Shown here one piece after another: positions 1 to 10,001 of a DNA stretch of 51,800 bases (positions are counted from its first letter, which is position 1; every line of letters starts with the position of its first letter). The notes below the pieces were generated by a model, which saw only the letters and a list, made by a program, of their open reading frames with translations, ran no database searches and had not been told where the DNA came from. Both the position numbers and the translations under genes were made by a program. Origin of the DNA: Pseudomonadales bacterium (lineage in GTDB: Bacteria > Pseudomonadota > Gammaproteobacteria > Pseudomonadales > UBA5518); contig JAJVIG010000041.1 in NCBI GenBank assembly GCA_022072145.1, positions 1 to 51,800 on the forward strand. The letters run 5' to 3'.

Positions 1-1
1 C

Positions 2-184
<183 letters not shown>

Positions 185-272
185 AAAATACAGCATCTTG
201 ATTCGATCGCAGTCCCAAGCCGGCGCGATCCCGTTATCATTTGCCGACTTTCACGAATGGCCGAAGGCTGCG

Positions 273-2126
273 GTGCAGGGAGGGGTCCCGGCGCCGGTTC
301 CCGGCTACCACAACGACGGTGAAAACACCTTGAAACCCACCGACATCAGCGATCCCGAATACTTCCACAAGGTCGTCGACTGCCAGTATGCGTGTCCCTC
401 GCACACGCCGGTGCCCGAATACATCCGCCTGATCGCCGCCGAACGCTACACCGATGCGTACATGGTGAACTGGGAGTCGAACGTGTTCCCCGGCATCCTC
501 GGGCGCACCTGCGACCGGCCCTGCGAGCCGGCGTGCCGGCGCGGTCGGGTCGAGAAGGAGCCGGTGGCGATCTGCCGTCTAAAACGGGTCGCGGCCGACA
601 ACAAGGGGGCGGTCGAGGCGCGGATGCCGAAGGCGCCAAAGCGCAGGAACGGCAAGCGTGTCGCGCTGATCGGGGCCGGACCGGCCTCGCTGACCGTCGC
701 GCGGGACCTGGCGCCGCTCGGCTACGAGATCGACCTCTACGACGACCAGGCGAAGGCGGGCGGCATGATGCGCAGCCAGATCCCGGTGTTCCGCCTGCCG
801 CCGGCCGTGCTCGACGAGGAGACCGGCTACATCCTGGACCTCGGCATCAACCGCCACTTCGATACCCGCGTCACCAGCATGAAGTCGGTGCTGGAGCGCA
901 ACTACGACGCCGTGTTCGTGGGCACCGGCGCGCCGCGCGGCAGCGACCTCGACCTGCCCGGGCGCACGGAAGCGGCCGCCAACATCTTCGTCGGCATCGA
1001 CTGGCTCTCCAGCGTGTCCTTCGAGCACATCCACACCATCGGCAGGCGCGTGCTGGTGCTCGGCGGCGGCAACACCGCGATGGACTGCTGCCGCACCGCA
1101 CGGCGCCTCGGTGGCGAGGACGTGAAGGTCGTGGTGCGTTCCGAGTTCGACAAGATGAAGGCCTCGCCGTGGGAGAAGGAAGACGCGATGGCCGAGGACA
1201 TCCCGATCTTCAACAACCATGTGCCCCTGGAATTCGTGCACCGCGACGGTCGCCTGGTCGGCATGAGCTTCGACAAGGTCGACGTGGTCTACGACGACAA
1301 GGGCCGCCGCAGCCTGGTCTCCACCGGCGAGCCGCCGGTGTTCTTCGAGGCCGACGACGTGTTGATCGCGATCGGACAGGACAACGCGTTCCCGTGGATC
1401 GAGCGCGAGCTCGGCATCGAGTTCGGCAAATGGGACATGCCGGTGATCGACGCGGTCACGTTCCAGTCCACGCTGCCGAAGGTATTCTTCGGTGGTGACG
1501 CGGCGTTCGGACCGAAGAACATCATCACGGCGGTCGCGCAGGGCCACCAGGCGGCGATCTCGATCGACCTGTTCCTGCGCGGGGAGAGCGTGCAGGCACG
1601 CCCGGCGCCCGGCGTCACGCTGGTCAGCCAGAAGATGGGCGTGCACGAGTGGAGCTACGACAACGCGGTGGTCGACGACCTGCGCTACAAGGTGCCGCAC
1701 GTGGCCAAGGAAGTGGCGCTCAAGGACCTGAAGGTCGAGGTGGAACTCGGCTTCGATGCCCGGGCCGGCCTCGCCGAGGCGCAGCGCTGCCTGAACTGCG
1801 ACGTGCAGACCGTGTTCAAGGCCGCGAAGTGCATCGAGTGTGACGCCTGCGTGGACATTTGTCCCACCGAATGCATCAACTTCCTGATGAACGACGAGGA
1901 GCCGGCGTTGCGCGGCAGCCTGCGCGCGGCGGCCACCAACCTCGCGCAGGACCTGTACGTCGCCGACGGCCTCACGCAGACGCGGCGCGTCATGGTCAAG
2001 GACGAGAACGTGTGCCTGCATTGCGGCCTGTGCGCGGAGCGCTGCCCGACGGGCGCGTGGGATATGCAGAAGTTCTTCTACAACGTCACGAAGGCGGGAC
2101 AGGCATGCACGCCAAGCAAGCAGTAA
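273..2126 (+). CDS. korC: FAD/NAD(P)-binding, iron-sulfur electron-transfer subunit of 2-oxoacid oxidoreductase (KorC-like, GltD family)
   Basis: A flavoprotein of the glutamate-synthase-small-subunit family with an added ferredoxin domain, likely moving electrons between NADP(H) and the KorAB enzyme. Numbered from GTG 273: N-terminal cysteines 37, 41, 80, 84, 88 and 101 (the GltD-type [4Fe-4S] region), FAD motif IGAGPAS at about 133-139, NADPH motif GGGNTAMD near 266, C-terminal FAD motif FFGGDAAFGPKN near 405, and two ferredoxin motifs, CIECDACVDICP near 520 and CLHCGLCAERCP near 581. The start is uncertain. The frame is open from GTG 168/ATG 174 inside ligA (652 residues), and TTG 330 is also possible; I chose GTG 273 because GAAGG lies about 5 bases upstream. 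The stop overlaps korA by 22 bases. The composition matches the third subunit of the NADP-linked 2-oxoglutarate oxidoreductase known from Azoarcus; the substrate is inferred. Confidence 0.8.
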   Translation: MQGGVPAPVPGYHNDGENTLKPTDISDPEYFHKVVDCQYACPSHTPVPEYIRLIAAERYTDAYMVNWESNVFPGILGRTCDRPCEPACRRGRVEKEPVAICRLKRVAADNKGAVEARMPKAPKRRNGKRVALIGAGPASLTVARDLAPLGYEIDLYDDQAKAGGMMRSQIPVFRLPPAVLDEETGYILDLGINRHFDTRVTSMKSVLERNYDAVFVGTGAPRGSDLDLPGRTEAAANIFVGIDWLSSVSFEHIHTIGRRVLVLGGGNTAMDCCRTARRLGGEDVKVVVRSEFDKMKASPWEKEDAMAEDIPIFNNHVPLEFVHRDGRLVGMSFDKVDVVYDDKGRRSLVSTGEPPVFFEADDVLIAIGQDNAFPWIERELGIEFGKWDMPVIDAVTFQSTLPKVFFGGDAAFGPKNIITAVAQGHQAAISIDLFLRGESVQARPAPGVTLVSQKMGVHEWSYDNAVVDDLRYKVPHVAKEVALKDLKVEVELGFDARAGLAEAQRCLNCDVQTVFKAAKCIECDACVDICPTECINFLMNDEEPALRGSLRAAATNLAQDLYVADGLTQTRRVMVKDENVCLHCGLCAERCPTGAWDMQKFFYNVTKAGQACTPSKQ

Positions 2127-4006
2127 ACGATTTCGTCGTCAAGTTCGCGAACGTCAATGGCACCGGCTCGGCTTCCGCGAACCACATGTTCGCGAAGGCG
2201 ATCTTCCGGATGGGGATACCGGTCAGCCCGCGCAACATCTTTCCGTCGAACATCCAGGGCCTGCCGACCTGGTACGAGGTGCGCGTGAGCCACAAGGGCT
2301 ACCTCGGTCGCCGCGGCGGCGGGGTGGACCTGATGCTGTGCGTGAACCCGCAGAGCATGGAGCGCGACGTCAAGGAGGTCGAGCCGGGCGGTTATTTCGT
2401 CTACGACTCGACCAAGCCGCTGGACCCGCGCCTGATCCGCAGCGACATCAACTACATCGGCATCCCGATCACCTCGATGTGCCTGCGCGAGTACACCGAC
2501 GCCCGCCAGCGCCTGCTGTTCAAGAACGTGATCTACGTCGGTGCGCTGGCCGCGTTGCTCGACATCGAGTTCGGCGTGCTGAAGGACCTGGTGGCCGAAC
2601 AGTTCAAGGGCAAGGAAAAGCTGATCACGCAGAACGTGCACGCGCTCGAGATGGGGCATCAGTACGCGGTGCAGAATTACGCGTGTCCGATCGGCCTGCG
2701 CGTGGAGCGCGGCGGCAACATCGCCCGCCACATCCTCGAGACCGACCACATCCTGATGGACGGCAACACCGCGGTCGCGCTCGGCGCGGTCTACGGCGGC
2801 GCCAGCGTCGCGGCCTGGTATCCGATCACGCCGTCGACCTCGGTGGTCGACGGTTTCGAAACCTACTGCAAGCGCCTGCGCATCGATCCGGGCACCGGCG
2901 AGAAGAACTATGCGATCGTGCAGGCCGAGGACGAGCTGTCGGCGATCGGCATGGTGATCGGCGCCGGATGGAACGGGGCGCGGGCCTTCACCGCGACCAG
3001 CGGCCCCGGCCTGTCGCTGATGGGCGAGTTCCTCGGGCTGGCGTATTTCGCCGAGGTTCCGGCGGTGCTGGTCGACGTGCAGCGCTCGGGTCCTTCGACC
3101 GGCATGCCGACGCGCACCCAGCAGTCCGATGTGCTGGCGGCCGCGTATGCCTCGCACGGCGACACCAAGCACGTGCTGCTGTTTCCGGCCACGCCCGCCG
3201 AGTGCTTCAGCCTGACCGTCAAGGCCTTCGACCTGGCCGACCGGCTGCAGACGCCGGTGCTGATGCTGACCGATCTCGACCTCGGCATGAACGACTGGAT
3301 GTCGCCACCGCTGCATTTCGACGACCAGCACACCTACGATCGCGGCAAGGTACTCGACGCCGAGGCGCTCGAGGCGCTGGCGCGCGAGGGCAAGCGCTTC
3401 GGCCGCTACCTCGACGTCGACGGTGACGGCATCCCGTACCGCACCTATCCGGGCGCGCATCCGACCATCGGTGCCTATACCGCCCGCGGCACCTCGCGTG
3501 ACGAGTACGCGCTCTACACCGAGGACGGCGCGGCCTACGTACGCAACGTCGACCGGCTGCTGAAAAAGTTCGAGACCGCCAAGCAGTACGTGCCCGAGCC
3601 GAAGATCAAGCCGGCCGCGAAGAAGACGCCGTACGGCGCCATCTTCTTCGGCACCACCGCCTCGCCGGCCTACGAGGCGGTCGAGATGCTGGCCGAGGAA
3701 GGCATCGCGATCGACACCATGCGCCTGCGTGCGTTCCCGTTCTCGCAGGCCGTGGAGGACTTCATCACCGCCCACGAGACGGTGTTCGTGATCGAGCAGA
3801 ACCGCGATGGCCAGATGCGCCGGCTGCTGATCAACGAAACCGATGTGCCGGCCAAGGAAAAACTGGTTCCGGTGCTGAACTACGACGGGTTGCCGATCAC
3901 CGCGCGCCAGATCGCGGCAGGAGTCCGCGCCGGCATCGGCGGTACCGACAACGTCACTCCGATCGACCGCAGCAAGCGCAAGACGTCGAGGAAAAGCAAG
4001 CCATGA
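2105..4006 (+). CDS. korA: 2-oxoacid:ferredoxin oxidoreductase, fused gamma-alpha subunit (KorA-like)
   Basis: 633 residues from ATG 2105, preceded by AAGGCGGGAC; the open frame continues upstream inside korC, but family similarity begins at this ATG. Residues about 10-190 form the gamma domain (opening VKFANVNGTGSASANHMFAK), followed by the alpha pyrimidine-binding domain (DGNTAVALGAVYGGA, then YPITPSTSVVDGF near 240), an AEDELSAIGMVIGA segment, TATSGPGLSLM, and a transketolase-C-like domain at about 500-600. In this family the alpha/gamma part works with the beta subunit to decarboxylate a 2-oxoacid oxidatively to acyl-CoA while reducing ferredoxin. The short alpha-gamma plus separate beta layout is typical of 2-oxoglutarate enzymes, but the substrate is not proven. 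It overlaps korB by four bases (ATGA). Confidence 0.88.
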   Translation: MHAKQAVNDFVVKFANVNGTGSASANHMFAKAIFRMGIPVSPRNIFPSNIQGLPTWYEVRVSHKGYLGRRGGGVDLMLCVNPQSMERDVKEVEPGGYFVYDSTKPLDPRLIRSDINYIGIPITSMCLREYTDARQRLLFKNVIYVGALAALLDIEFGVLKDLVAEQFKGKEKLITQNVHALEMGHQYAVQNYACPIGLRVERGGNIARHILETDHILMDGNTAVALGAVYGGASVAAWYPITPSTSVVDGFETYCKRLRIDPGTGEKNYAIVQAEDELSAIGMVIGAGWNGARAFTATSGPGLSLMGEFLGLAYFAEVPAVLVDVQRSGPSTGMPTRTQQSDVLAAAYASHGDTKHVLLFPATPAECFSLTVKAFDLADRLQTPVLMLTDLDLGMNDWMSPPLHFDDQHTYDRGKVLDAEALEALAREGKRFGRYLDVDGDGIPYRTYPGAHPTIGAYTARGTSRDEYALYTEDGAAYVRNVDRLLKKFETAKQYVPEPKIKPAAKKTPYGAIFFGTTASPAYEAVEMLAEEGIAIDTMRLRAFPFSQAVEDFITAHETVFVIEQNRDGQMRRLLINETDVPAKEKLVPVLNYDGLPITARQIAAGVRAGIGGTDNVTPIDRSKRKTSRKSKP

Positions 4007-5052
4007 CCTACCAGAAACCGTCTTTCCGCCATCCCGCCGCGCAGGTAAACGAGCTTGGTTACACGCGCCGCGACTACGAAGGTTCGCTGAGCACGCTCTG
4101 CGCGGGTTGCGGCCACGACTCGATCAGCGCGGCCATCATCGAGGCGGTGTTCACACTGCCGCTGGAGCCCCACCGCATCGCGAAGATGTCGGGCATCGGC
4201 TGCTCGTCGAAGACGCCGGCGTACTTCCTCGGTCGCTCGCACGGCTTCAACTCGGTGCACGGGCGCATGCCGTCGGTGACCACCGGCGCCTCGCTGGCGA
4301 ACCGCGACCTGGTGTACATCGGCGTCTCCGGCGACGGCGATACCGCCTCGATCGGTTTCGGGCAGTTCGGCCATGCGGTGCGCCGCAACCTGAACATGAC
4401 CTACATCGTAGAGAACAACGGCTGCTACGGGTTGACCAAGGGCCAGGACTCGGCGACCGCCGACGTCGGCTCGAAGAACAAGAAGGGTGCGGCGAACCCC
4501 TACGAGCCGATCGACCTGGTCAGCATGGCGATCCAGCTCGGCGCGACCTTCGTAGGGCGCAGCTTCAGCGGCGACCGCCAGCAGCTGGTGCCGCTGATCA
4601 AGGCCGCGCTGACCCACCGCGGTTTTGCTTTCCTCGACGTGGTATCTCCGTGCGTGACTTTCAACAACCACGAGGGCTCCACCAAGAGCTACGCGTTCAC
4701 GCGCGAGCGCATCGAGGCCACGCCGCTCGACTTCGTGCCGATGCGCGAGGAGATCCGCACCAGCTACGCCGCCGGTGCGACGCAGGAAGTCTGCATGCAC
4801 GACGGCTCGGTGATCCGCCTGCACAAGCAGAACGACGAGTACGACATCGAGGATGCGCAGTCGGCGCTGCAGGCCATCGCACACCACAACAAGCAGGGGC
4901 GCGTGCTGACCGGGCTGCTGTACATCGACCGCGATGCGCACGAGATGCACGAAGTGCTCGGCACGGTGCGCCGGCCGCTCAACTCGCTGACCGAAAAGGA
5001 ACTGTGCCCCGGCACCAAGGTGCTCGACAGCATCAACGCCGGGCTGCGCTGA
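4003..5052 (+). CDS. korB: 2-oxoacid:ferredoxin oxidoreductase, beta subunit (KorB-like)
   Basis: 349 residues. This is the thiamine diphosphate-binding subunit. LCAGCGHDS at 32-39 is the conserved N-terminal cysteine motif, and GDGDTASIGFGQF (from residue 110) followed by VENNGCYGLTKGQ is the ThDP/Mg motif. SGIGCSSKTPAYF and SHGFNSVHGRMPSVTTG are also typical of KorB/VorB/PorB beta chains. The family's own [4Fe-4S] cluster in this subunit would use the CxxC at 33-36 plus later cysteines. Its start codon overlaps the korA stop (ATGA), so the three genes are translationally coupled. A strong hairpin follows 12 bases after the stop. Confidence 0.9.
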   Translation: MTYQKPSFRHPAAQVNELGYTRRDYEGSLSTLCAGCGHDSISAAIIEAVFTLPLEPHRIAKMSGIGCSSKTPAYFLGRSHGFNSVHGRMPSVTTGASLANRDLVYIGVSGDGDTASIGFGQFGHAVRRNLNMTYIVENNGCYGLTKGQDSATADVGSKNKKGAANPYEPIDLVSMAIQLGATFVGRSFSGDRQQLVPLIKAALTHRGFAFLDVVSPCVTFNNHEGSTKSYAFTRERIEATPLDFVPMREEIRTSYAAGATQEVCMHDGSVIRLHKQNDEYDIEDAQSALQAIAHHNKQGRVLTGLLYIDRDAHEMHEVLGTVRRPLNSLTEKELCPGTKVLDSINAGLR

Positions 5053-5064
5053 TCCGTTGCACGA

Positions 5065-5095
5065 GCCGGTACGGGGACGCTCTCCCCGTACCGGC
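5065..5095. terminator. Perfect 13-bp hairpin between korB and a convergent lipoprotein gene
   Basis: GCCGGTACGGGGA, loop CGCTC, TCCCCGTACCGGC: a perfect 13-base-pair stem in the 70-bp gap between two converging genes. It is followed by GTTTCC on the plus strand, a weak T-run, so it is probably a bidirectional terminator. The strength of the stem and its position support the call. Confidence 0.75.
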
Positions 5096-5122
5096 GTTTC
5101 CGGTCTTGCCTGCCTTTACGGC

Positions 5123-5875
5123 TCAGCGCTGGATCCAGGGCTTCAGCGCCAGATCGATGCCTTCCTCCAGCCAGCTCGCGTTGTCGAGCACCGTCTTCTC
5201 GCGCGTCCAGCGCGGTGTCGACGGCTTGAGGTTGAGGTATTCCGTCACTTCGATGCCGCCGGCGCCGTTGAACAGCCGCTGCAGCTTCAGATCGAACACG
5301 TTGACGTAGAGTCCCACCGCGTCGACCCCCTGCACCCAGTCGAAGTCCCCCGGCACGCCTTCGCCGCCGCGTGCCGCCGGACGGCGCGTCACGCCGAGGA
5401 AATGCGCCGAGTGGTTGCCGCCCGGCGAGAAGTAGACTTGCGTCTCCTCGAGGTTCGTGAACACGATCGCCTGCACCTGACCCTCGGCGGCCAGTGCGTT
5501 GACCGTCTCGGCGAGCACGTACTGCAGCACCGTCTCGTTGAGCTTGCCGGTGCCGGGGTTGTACGGTTCGCCCCACTTGCGCACGCCTTCCTTCCAGGCC
5601 TGCGCAAACAGCTCCGACGGCAGCAGCTGGTAGCCGGCCGCCGTGAGCCGCTCGGCGACCAGTCGATCGACGCGCGCCTCGTGCTGCGCGAGGTAGGCGC
5701 GGCTCGGCTTGCCGAAGTTCACGCTGGCGATCACGAGACGGCCGAACTGCGCCTTGTCGGCGAGCCGTGCATCGTAGGTCGCGGGGTACGCGGTCGCGGC
5801 CGAACCGTCGCTCCCGGTGCTGCCGGCACAGGCAGTGAGGAACGCGGTGAGTATCAGCAGGTAGAGAGTGCGCAT
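5123..5875 (-). CDS. Lipoprotein of unknown function
   Basis: 250 residues. The N-terminus is a lipoprotein signal (MRTLYLLILTAFLTAC) with lipobox cysteine 16, so the protein is probably anchored in the cell envelope. An Ala/Gly/Ser-rich linker follows, then a domain with LVIASVNFGKPSRAYLAQHE, an alternating strand/helix part, and FSPGGNHSAHFLGVTRRPAA. I do not recognise the domain. The start is set by the signal peptide, although the frame is open far upstream. It is divergent from the esterase at 6037 and convergent with korB. The signal peptide resembles that of the lipoprotein at 18302-19372 (MRALYLLL), but the mature parts do not look alike. Confidence 0.7.
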   Translation of the reverse strand: MRTLYLLILTAFLTACAGSTGSDGSAATAYPATYDARLADKAQFGRLVIASVNFGKPSRAYLAQHEARVDRLVAERLTAAGYQLLPSELFAQAWKEGVRKWGEPYNPGTGKLNETVLQYVLAETVNALAAEGQVQAIVFTNLEETQVYFSPGGNHSAHFLGVTRRPAARGGEGVPGDFDWVQGVDAVGLYVNVFDLKLQRLFNGAGGIEVTEYLNLKPSTPRWTREKTVLDNASWLEEGIDLALKPWIQR

Positions 5876-6036
5876 CGTTTGGTTCCGCTGTTCCGGGGCT
5901 GTCGACACGGAGGTGGTCGCCGCGGCGATGGGTGGGTATCGGCTGCGCGGAATTCTAGCAACGGCTCTTGCCAATGAGAACCGCGCCGTGCTCCCATCGC
6001 GCGATCGCGCGCGCTGTACGCGGTACGGAGGACACG

Positions 6037-6822
6037 GTGTCGGAACGGTTGCTGCATTGCCAGACGCTCGGCGACGGCGCGCGTACGGTCGTGTTGCTGC
6101 ACGGACTGTTCGGAATGTCGGCCAACCTCGGCCCACTGGCACGCGAGCTCGCGCGCCAGTGGCGCGTGCTGCTGCCCGACCTGCGCAACCACGGCCGTTC
6201 CTTCCACGCGCCCGGCATGCGCTACCGCGAACTGGCCGCCGACGTGGTGCGCCTGCTCGATGCGCACGGCATCGAGCAGGCGGCGCTGCTGGGCCATTCG
6301 ATGGGCGGCAAGGTGGCAATGCAGGCCGCTCTCGATCACCCGCGGCGTGTGACGCGCATCGTGGTCGCGGATATCGCGCCGGTCCGCTACGAGCCGCATC
6401 ACGGACCGGTGTTCGCCGCGCTGCGCGAGGCCGCGGCCGATACGCTCGCCGACCGGCGGGCCACGCAGCGCATTCTCGAGCGGCACATCACGGAAGCGGG
6501 TGTGGTTGCGTTGATGCTGATGAACCGCGCGCACGACACTGCCGGCGGCTGGCACTGGCGCTTCGACCTCGATGCGATCGAAAGCGGCTACGCCGACATT
6601 CTCGCCGCACCCGTATCGGAGGCAGCCTGGGAAGGGCCGGCGCTGTTCCTCAAGGGCGAGTTGTCCGACTACATCACGGCGGCGGCGCGCGAGCCCACGG
6701 CGCGGCTGTTTCCGCACGCGCGGCTGAAGGTGATCGCCGGCGCCGGTCACTGGCTGCACGCCGAGAAGCCGGCCGTGTTCCTGCGCCTGGCGCGGGAGTT
6801 CCTGGCGGCCGGACCCCCGTAG
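6037..6822 (+). CDS. Alpha/beta hydrolase, YbfF-like esterase
   Basis: 261 residues from GTG 6037, chosen because GGAGG sits 6 bases upstream; an ATG at 5974 in the same frame has no such site. VLLHGLFGMSANL (about 19-31) is the oxyanion-hole strand, GHSMGGK carries nucleophile Ser88, DLRNHGRS is the family strand-4 loop, and GAGHWLHAEKP holds catalytic His238. Length and motifs fit small acyl-CoA/ester hydrolases such as E. coli YbfF; the physiological substrate is unknown. It stands alone between two promoter regions. Its TAG stop lies inside the GTAG header of a dispersed palindrome (6819-6841), so the last codon is defined by that repeat. Confidence 0.85.
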   Translation: MSERLLHCQTLGDGARTVVLLHGLFGMSANLGPLARELARQWRVLLPDLRNHGRSFHAPGMRYRELAADVVRLLDAHGIEQAALLGHSMGGKVAMQAALDHPRRVTRIVVADIAPVRYEPHHGPVFAALREAAADTLADRRATQRILERHITEAGVVALMLMNRAHDTAGGWHWRFDLDAIESGYADILAAPVSEAAWEGPALFLKGELSDYITAAAREPTARLFPHARLKVIAGAGHWLHAEKPAVFLRLAREFLAAGPP

Positions 6823-6841
6823 GTCCGGGCTGTGCCCGGAC
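6819..6841 (+). repeat. GTAG-headed REP palindrome, copy 1
   Basis: GTAG, then GTCCGGGC, TGT, GCCCGGAC: an 8-bp perfect stem with a 3-base loop. The TAG of the header is the stop codon of the esterase gene. The same unit recurs near 21.7 kb and 35.2 kb. The layout is that of GTAG-type REP elements known from Stenotrophomonas and relatives. Confidence 0.85.
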
Positions 6842-6859
6842 AGGTGTGGCGCCCGCAAT

Positions 6860-6882
6860 GTTCGGCCACAGGCCGAATCTGC
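6860..6882 (-). repeat. REP palindrome in inverse orientation, TTCGGCC variant
   Basis: On the minus strand this reads GCAG, ATTCGGCC, TGT, GGCCGAAC: the same architecture as copy 1 with a different stem. With the unit at 6819 it makes an inverted pair 18 bases apart, a REPIN/BIME-like arrangement downstream of the esterase gene. Confidence 0.7.
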
Positions 6883-6982
6883 GCGCGACCCCGGGTCGTT
6901 CGATTACGACTTGGTCAGTTGGTGGCGCTGGCCGGGGGAGTTGTGATCATATTCGTCCACGAGGGCACACGGAGCGACACGC

Positions 6983-8203
6983 ATGGGTGACGGGGATCTG
7001 CTGCTGGCGGGCTTGCGGGTGATCGACTGCGGGACCTGGGTTGCGGCGCCGGCCGCGGCGACCATGCTCGGTGATTTCGGCGCCGACGTGGTCAAGATCG
7101 AGGCGCCTCCCGGTGGTGACACCTTCCGCTGGTGCGCGCAGTTCGTGCCGGGATTTCCGCAGGCCAGCGAGAACTACGCGTGGCAACTCACCGCGCGCAA
7201 CAAGCGCTCGCTGCTGCTGGACCTGAAGAAGCCGGAAGGCTACGAGGTGCTGCGCCGGCTGGTGGCGCAGGCGGACGTGTTCGTCACCAATTTCCAGCCG
7301 GCCGTGCTCGCGAAGCTGCGGTTGCGCTGGGAGGACCTCGAGGCCGTGAACCCGCGGCTGGTCTATGGCCATCTCACTGGCTACGGCGAGCACGGGCCGG
7401 ACGCGAACCTCGCCGCCTTCGATCGCAGCGGCTGGTGGGCGCGTTCGGGGATGATGGACCGCATGCGGTTCCATGGACATCCGCCGGCCGGCGGCGTGCT
7501 CGGCTGGGGCGATCACGCGAGCGCGACGGCGCTGTTCGGCGCGCTGATGAGCGGACTGTACCGGCGTGAGCGCAGCGGCCGCGGCGGCAAGGTGTCGACC
7601 TCGCTGCTCGCCAACGGCGTGTGGGCCAACGCGATTCCGGTGCAGGCGCGCCTGAGCGGCGCCGAGGTCTCGCTGGAGACCCCGCGCGACCAGATGGACA
7701 ACGCGCTCGCGATCCCCTACGAGAGCGCCGATGGGCACTGGTTCTATCCGTGGTTGTTCGACGAGGAGAACGACTGGCGTCGATTCGTGCGCGCGCTCGG
7801 GCTGCACGAAACCGCCGACGACGCGCGCTTCGCGACCCGCGAGGGCCGGCGCGCGGAGGCGCAGGCGCTGATCGTCGCCATCGAGCAACGCGTGCGCGAG
7901 CACGACTGGGCCCACTGGGGGGCGGTGATGGCCGGGGCGGGCGTCGCGCTGATCTCGGTCGCCACGATCGACGACGTGCTGGCCGACCCGCAGGTGGAGC
8001 ACAACGCGATGCTGGTGCCGCTGGCAGGCACCGACGGCGTGGCCCGGCGCACCGTGAGCAGCCCGCTCGGGGTCGACGGCTGCGTGAAGCGTGCGGCGGG
8101 CAAGGCGCCGGCGCTCGGCGAGCACACCGACGAGGTGCTGGCCGGGGCCGGCTACAGCGAGGCGGAGATCGCGGCGCTGCGCGCGGCCGCGGTGGTGGGC
8201 TGA
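6983..8203 (+). CDS. CoA-transferase family III (CaiB/BaiF-type)
   Basis: 406 residues. Opening LLAGLRVIDCGTWVAAPAAA and DFGADVVKIEAPPGGDTFR (about 30-48) are the class III CoA-transferase signature, followed by NKRSLLLDLKKPEG. The DHASATALFGALMSG segment contains Asp177 at the position of the catalytic aspartate that forms acyl-CoA anhydrides in this family, and ERSGRGGKVSTSLL follows as expected. Such enzymes move CoA between carboxylic acids, saving ATP in catabolism. The DUF808 gene starts 9 bases after the stop. Substrate unknown. The start ATG is the first methionine and matches family starts. Confidence 0.9.
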   Translation: MGDGDLLLAGLRVIDCGTWVAAPAAATMLGDFGADVVKIEAPPGGDTFRWCAQFVPGFPQASENYAWQLTARNKRSLLLDLKKPEGYEVLRRLVAQADVFVTNFQPAVLAKLRLRWEDLEAVNPRLVYGHLTGYGEHGPDANLAAFDRSGWWARSGMMDRMRFHGHPPAGGVLGWGDHASATALFGALMSGLYRRERSGRGGKVSTSLLANGVWANAIPVQARLSGAEVSLETPRDQMDNALAIPYESADGHWFYPWLFDEENDWRRFVRALGLHETADDARFATREGRRAEAQALIVAIEQRVREHDWAHWGAVMAGAGVALISVATIDDVLADPQVEHNAMLVPLAGTDGVARRTVSSPLGVDGCVKRAAGKAPALGEHTDEVLAGAGYSEAEIAALRAAAVVG

Positions 8204-8212
8204 GCAGCGCGG

Positions 8213-9151
8213 ATGGCCGGTGCCAGCCTGCTCGCATTGCTCGACGATATCGCGACGGTGCTCGACGACGTCGCGGTGATGACCAAGCTCGCCGCCAAGA
8301 AGACCGCGGGCGTGCTCGGCGACGACCTGGCGCTGAACGCGCAGCAGGTCGCCGGCGTGCGTGCCGAGCGCGAACTGCCGGTGGTGTGGGCGGTGGCGCG
8401 TGGCTCCCTGGGCAACAAGCTGGTGCTGGTGCCCGCGGCACTGGCGATCAGCGCCTTCGCGCCCTGGCTGGTCACGCCGCTGCTGATGATCGGCGGTGCG
8501 TGGCTGTGCTACGAGGGGTTCGAGAAACTGGCGCACCGCTTCCTGCAGGGCCAGGGTGAAGCGGACGCCGGACATGCGGCGATCGAGCGTGCGCTGCGCG
8601 ATCCGGCAACCGATATGGTCGCCTTCGAGCGCGAGAAGATCCGCGGCGCGATCCGTACCGACTTCGTGCTGTCGGCCGAGATCATCGTGATCGCGCTCGG
8701 TACGGTGCAGCAGCAGCCGTTCACCCGACAGGCCGCGGTGGTGGCGGCGATCGCGCTCCTGATGACGGCGGGCGTCTACGGTTTCGTCGCCGCGCTGGTC
8801 AAGCTCGACGACGCCGGGCAGTACCTGCTGGTGCTCGGCGGGCGGGTGCGCGCGGCGCTCGGCAACGCACTGCTGTGGCTCGCGCCGCGCGTGATGCGCC
8901 TGCTCGCGGTGCTCGGCACCGCGGCGATGTTCCTGGTCGGCGGCGGCATCCTGGTGCACGGAGTGCCGCCGCTGGCGCACGCGCTGCATGGCGCCGGGCA
9001 CGCGGCCGGCGGGATCCCGGCCGTGGGCGTCGTGCTCGTCGGCGTGGTGCCGATGCTCGCGAACGCGCTCACCGGCATCGTGGCCGGTGCGTTCGCGCTC
9101 GCGCTGACGACGCTAAGCGCTCGCGTGCGCCGGCACTTCGGCGCGCACTGA
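8213..9151 (+). CDS. DUF808 inner-membrane protein (YedI family)
   Basis: 312 residues. The N-terminus (LLALLDDIATVLDDVAVMTK, then AAKKTAGVLGDDLALNAQQV) is the hallmark of DUF808/YedI proteins. Several hydrophobic segments follow: about 75-100, 165-200 (IIVIALGTVQ, AAVVAAIALLMTAGVYGF), 230-255 and 270-300, giving a multi-pass membrane protein. The function of the family is not established. It lies between a CoA-transferase and an SDR, but its wide distribution as a single gene argues against a role specific to them. Confidence 0.88.
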   Translation: MAGASLLALLDDIATVLDDVAVMTKLAAKKTAGVLGDDLALNAQQVAGVRAERELPVVWAVARGSLGNKLVLVPAALAISAFAPWLVTPLLMIGGAWLCYEGFEKLAHRFLQGQGEADAGHAAIERALRDPATDMVAFEREKIRGAIRTDFVLSAEIIVIALGTVQQQPFTRQAAVVAAIALLMTAGVYGFVAALVKLDDAGQYLLVLGGRVRAALGNALLWLAPRVMRLLAVLGTAAMFLVGGGILVHGVPPLAHALHGAGHAAGGIPAVGVVLVGVVPMLANALTGIVAGAFALALTTLSARVRRHFGAH

Positions 9152-9196
9152 CACGCGACTGTCGCCCGCACGGCGGGCATCGCAGCGGAGGCTCGC

Positions 9197-9988
<792 letters not shown>

Positions 9989-10001
9989 GAGGCGGGAAGC
10001 T

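Noticed and set aside
579..2021. Long minus-strand frame of 480 codons opposite korC, and similar long frames opposite most genes
   Set aside because: They are products of high GC content: His/Arg/Val-rich low-complexity translations without motifs, while the opposing frames have clear family signatures.
1859..2104. Upstream part of the frame containing korA
   Set aside because: Lies inside the ferredoxin domain of korC, has no family similarity, and a good ribosome site precedes the ATG at 2105.
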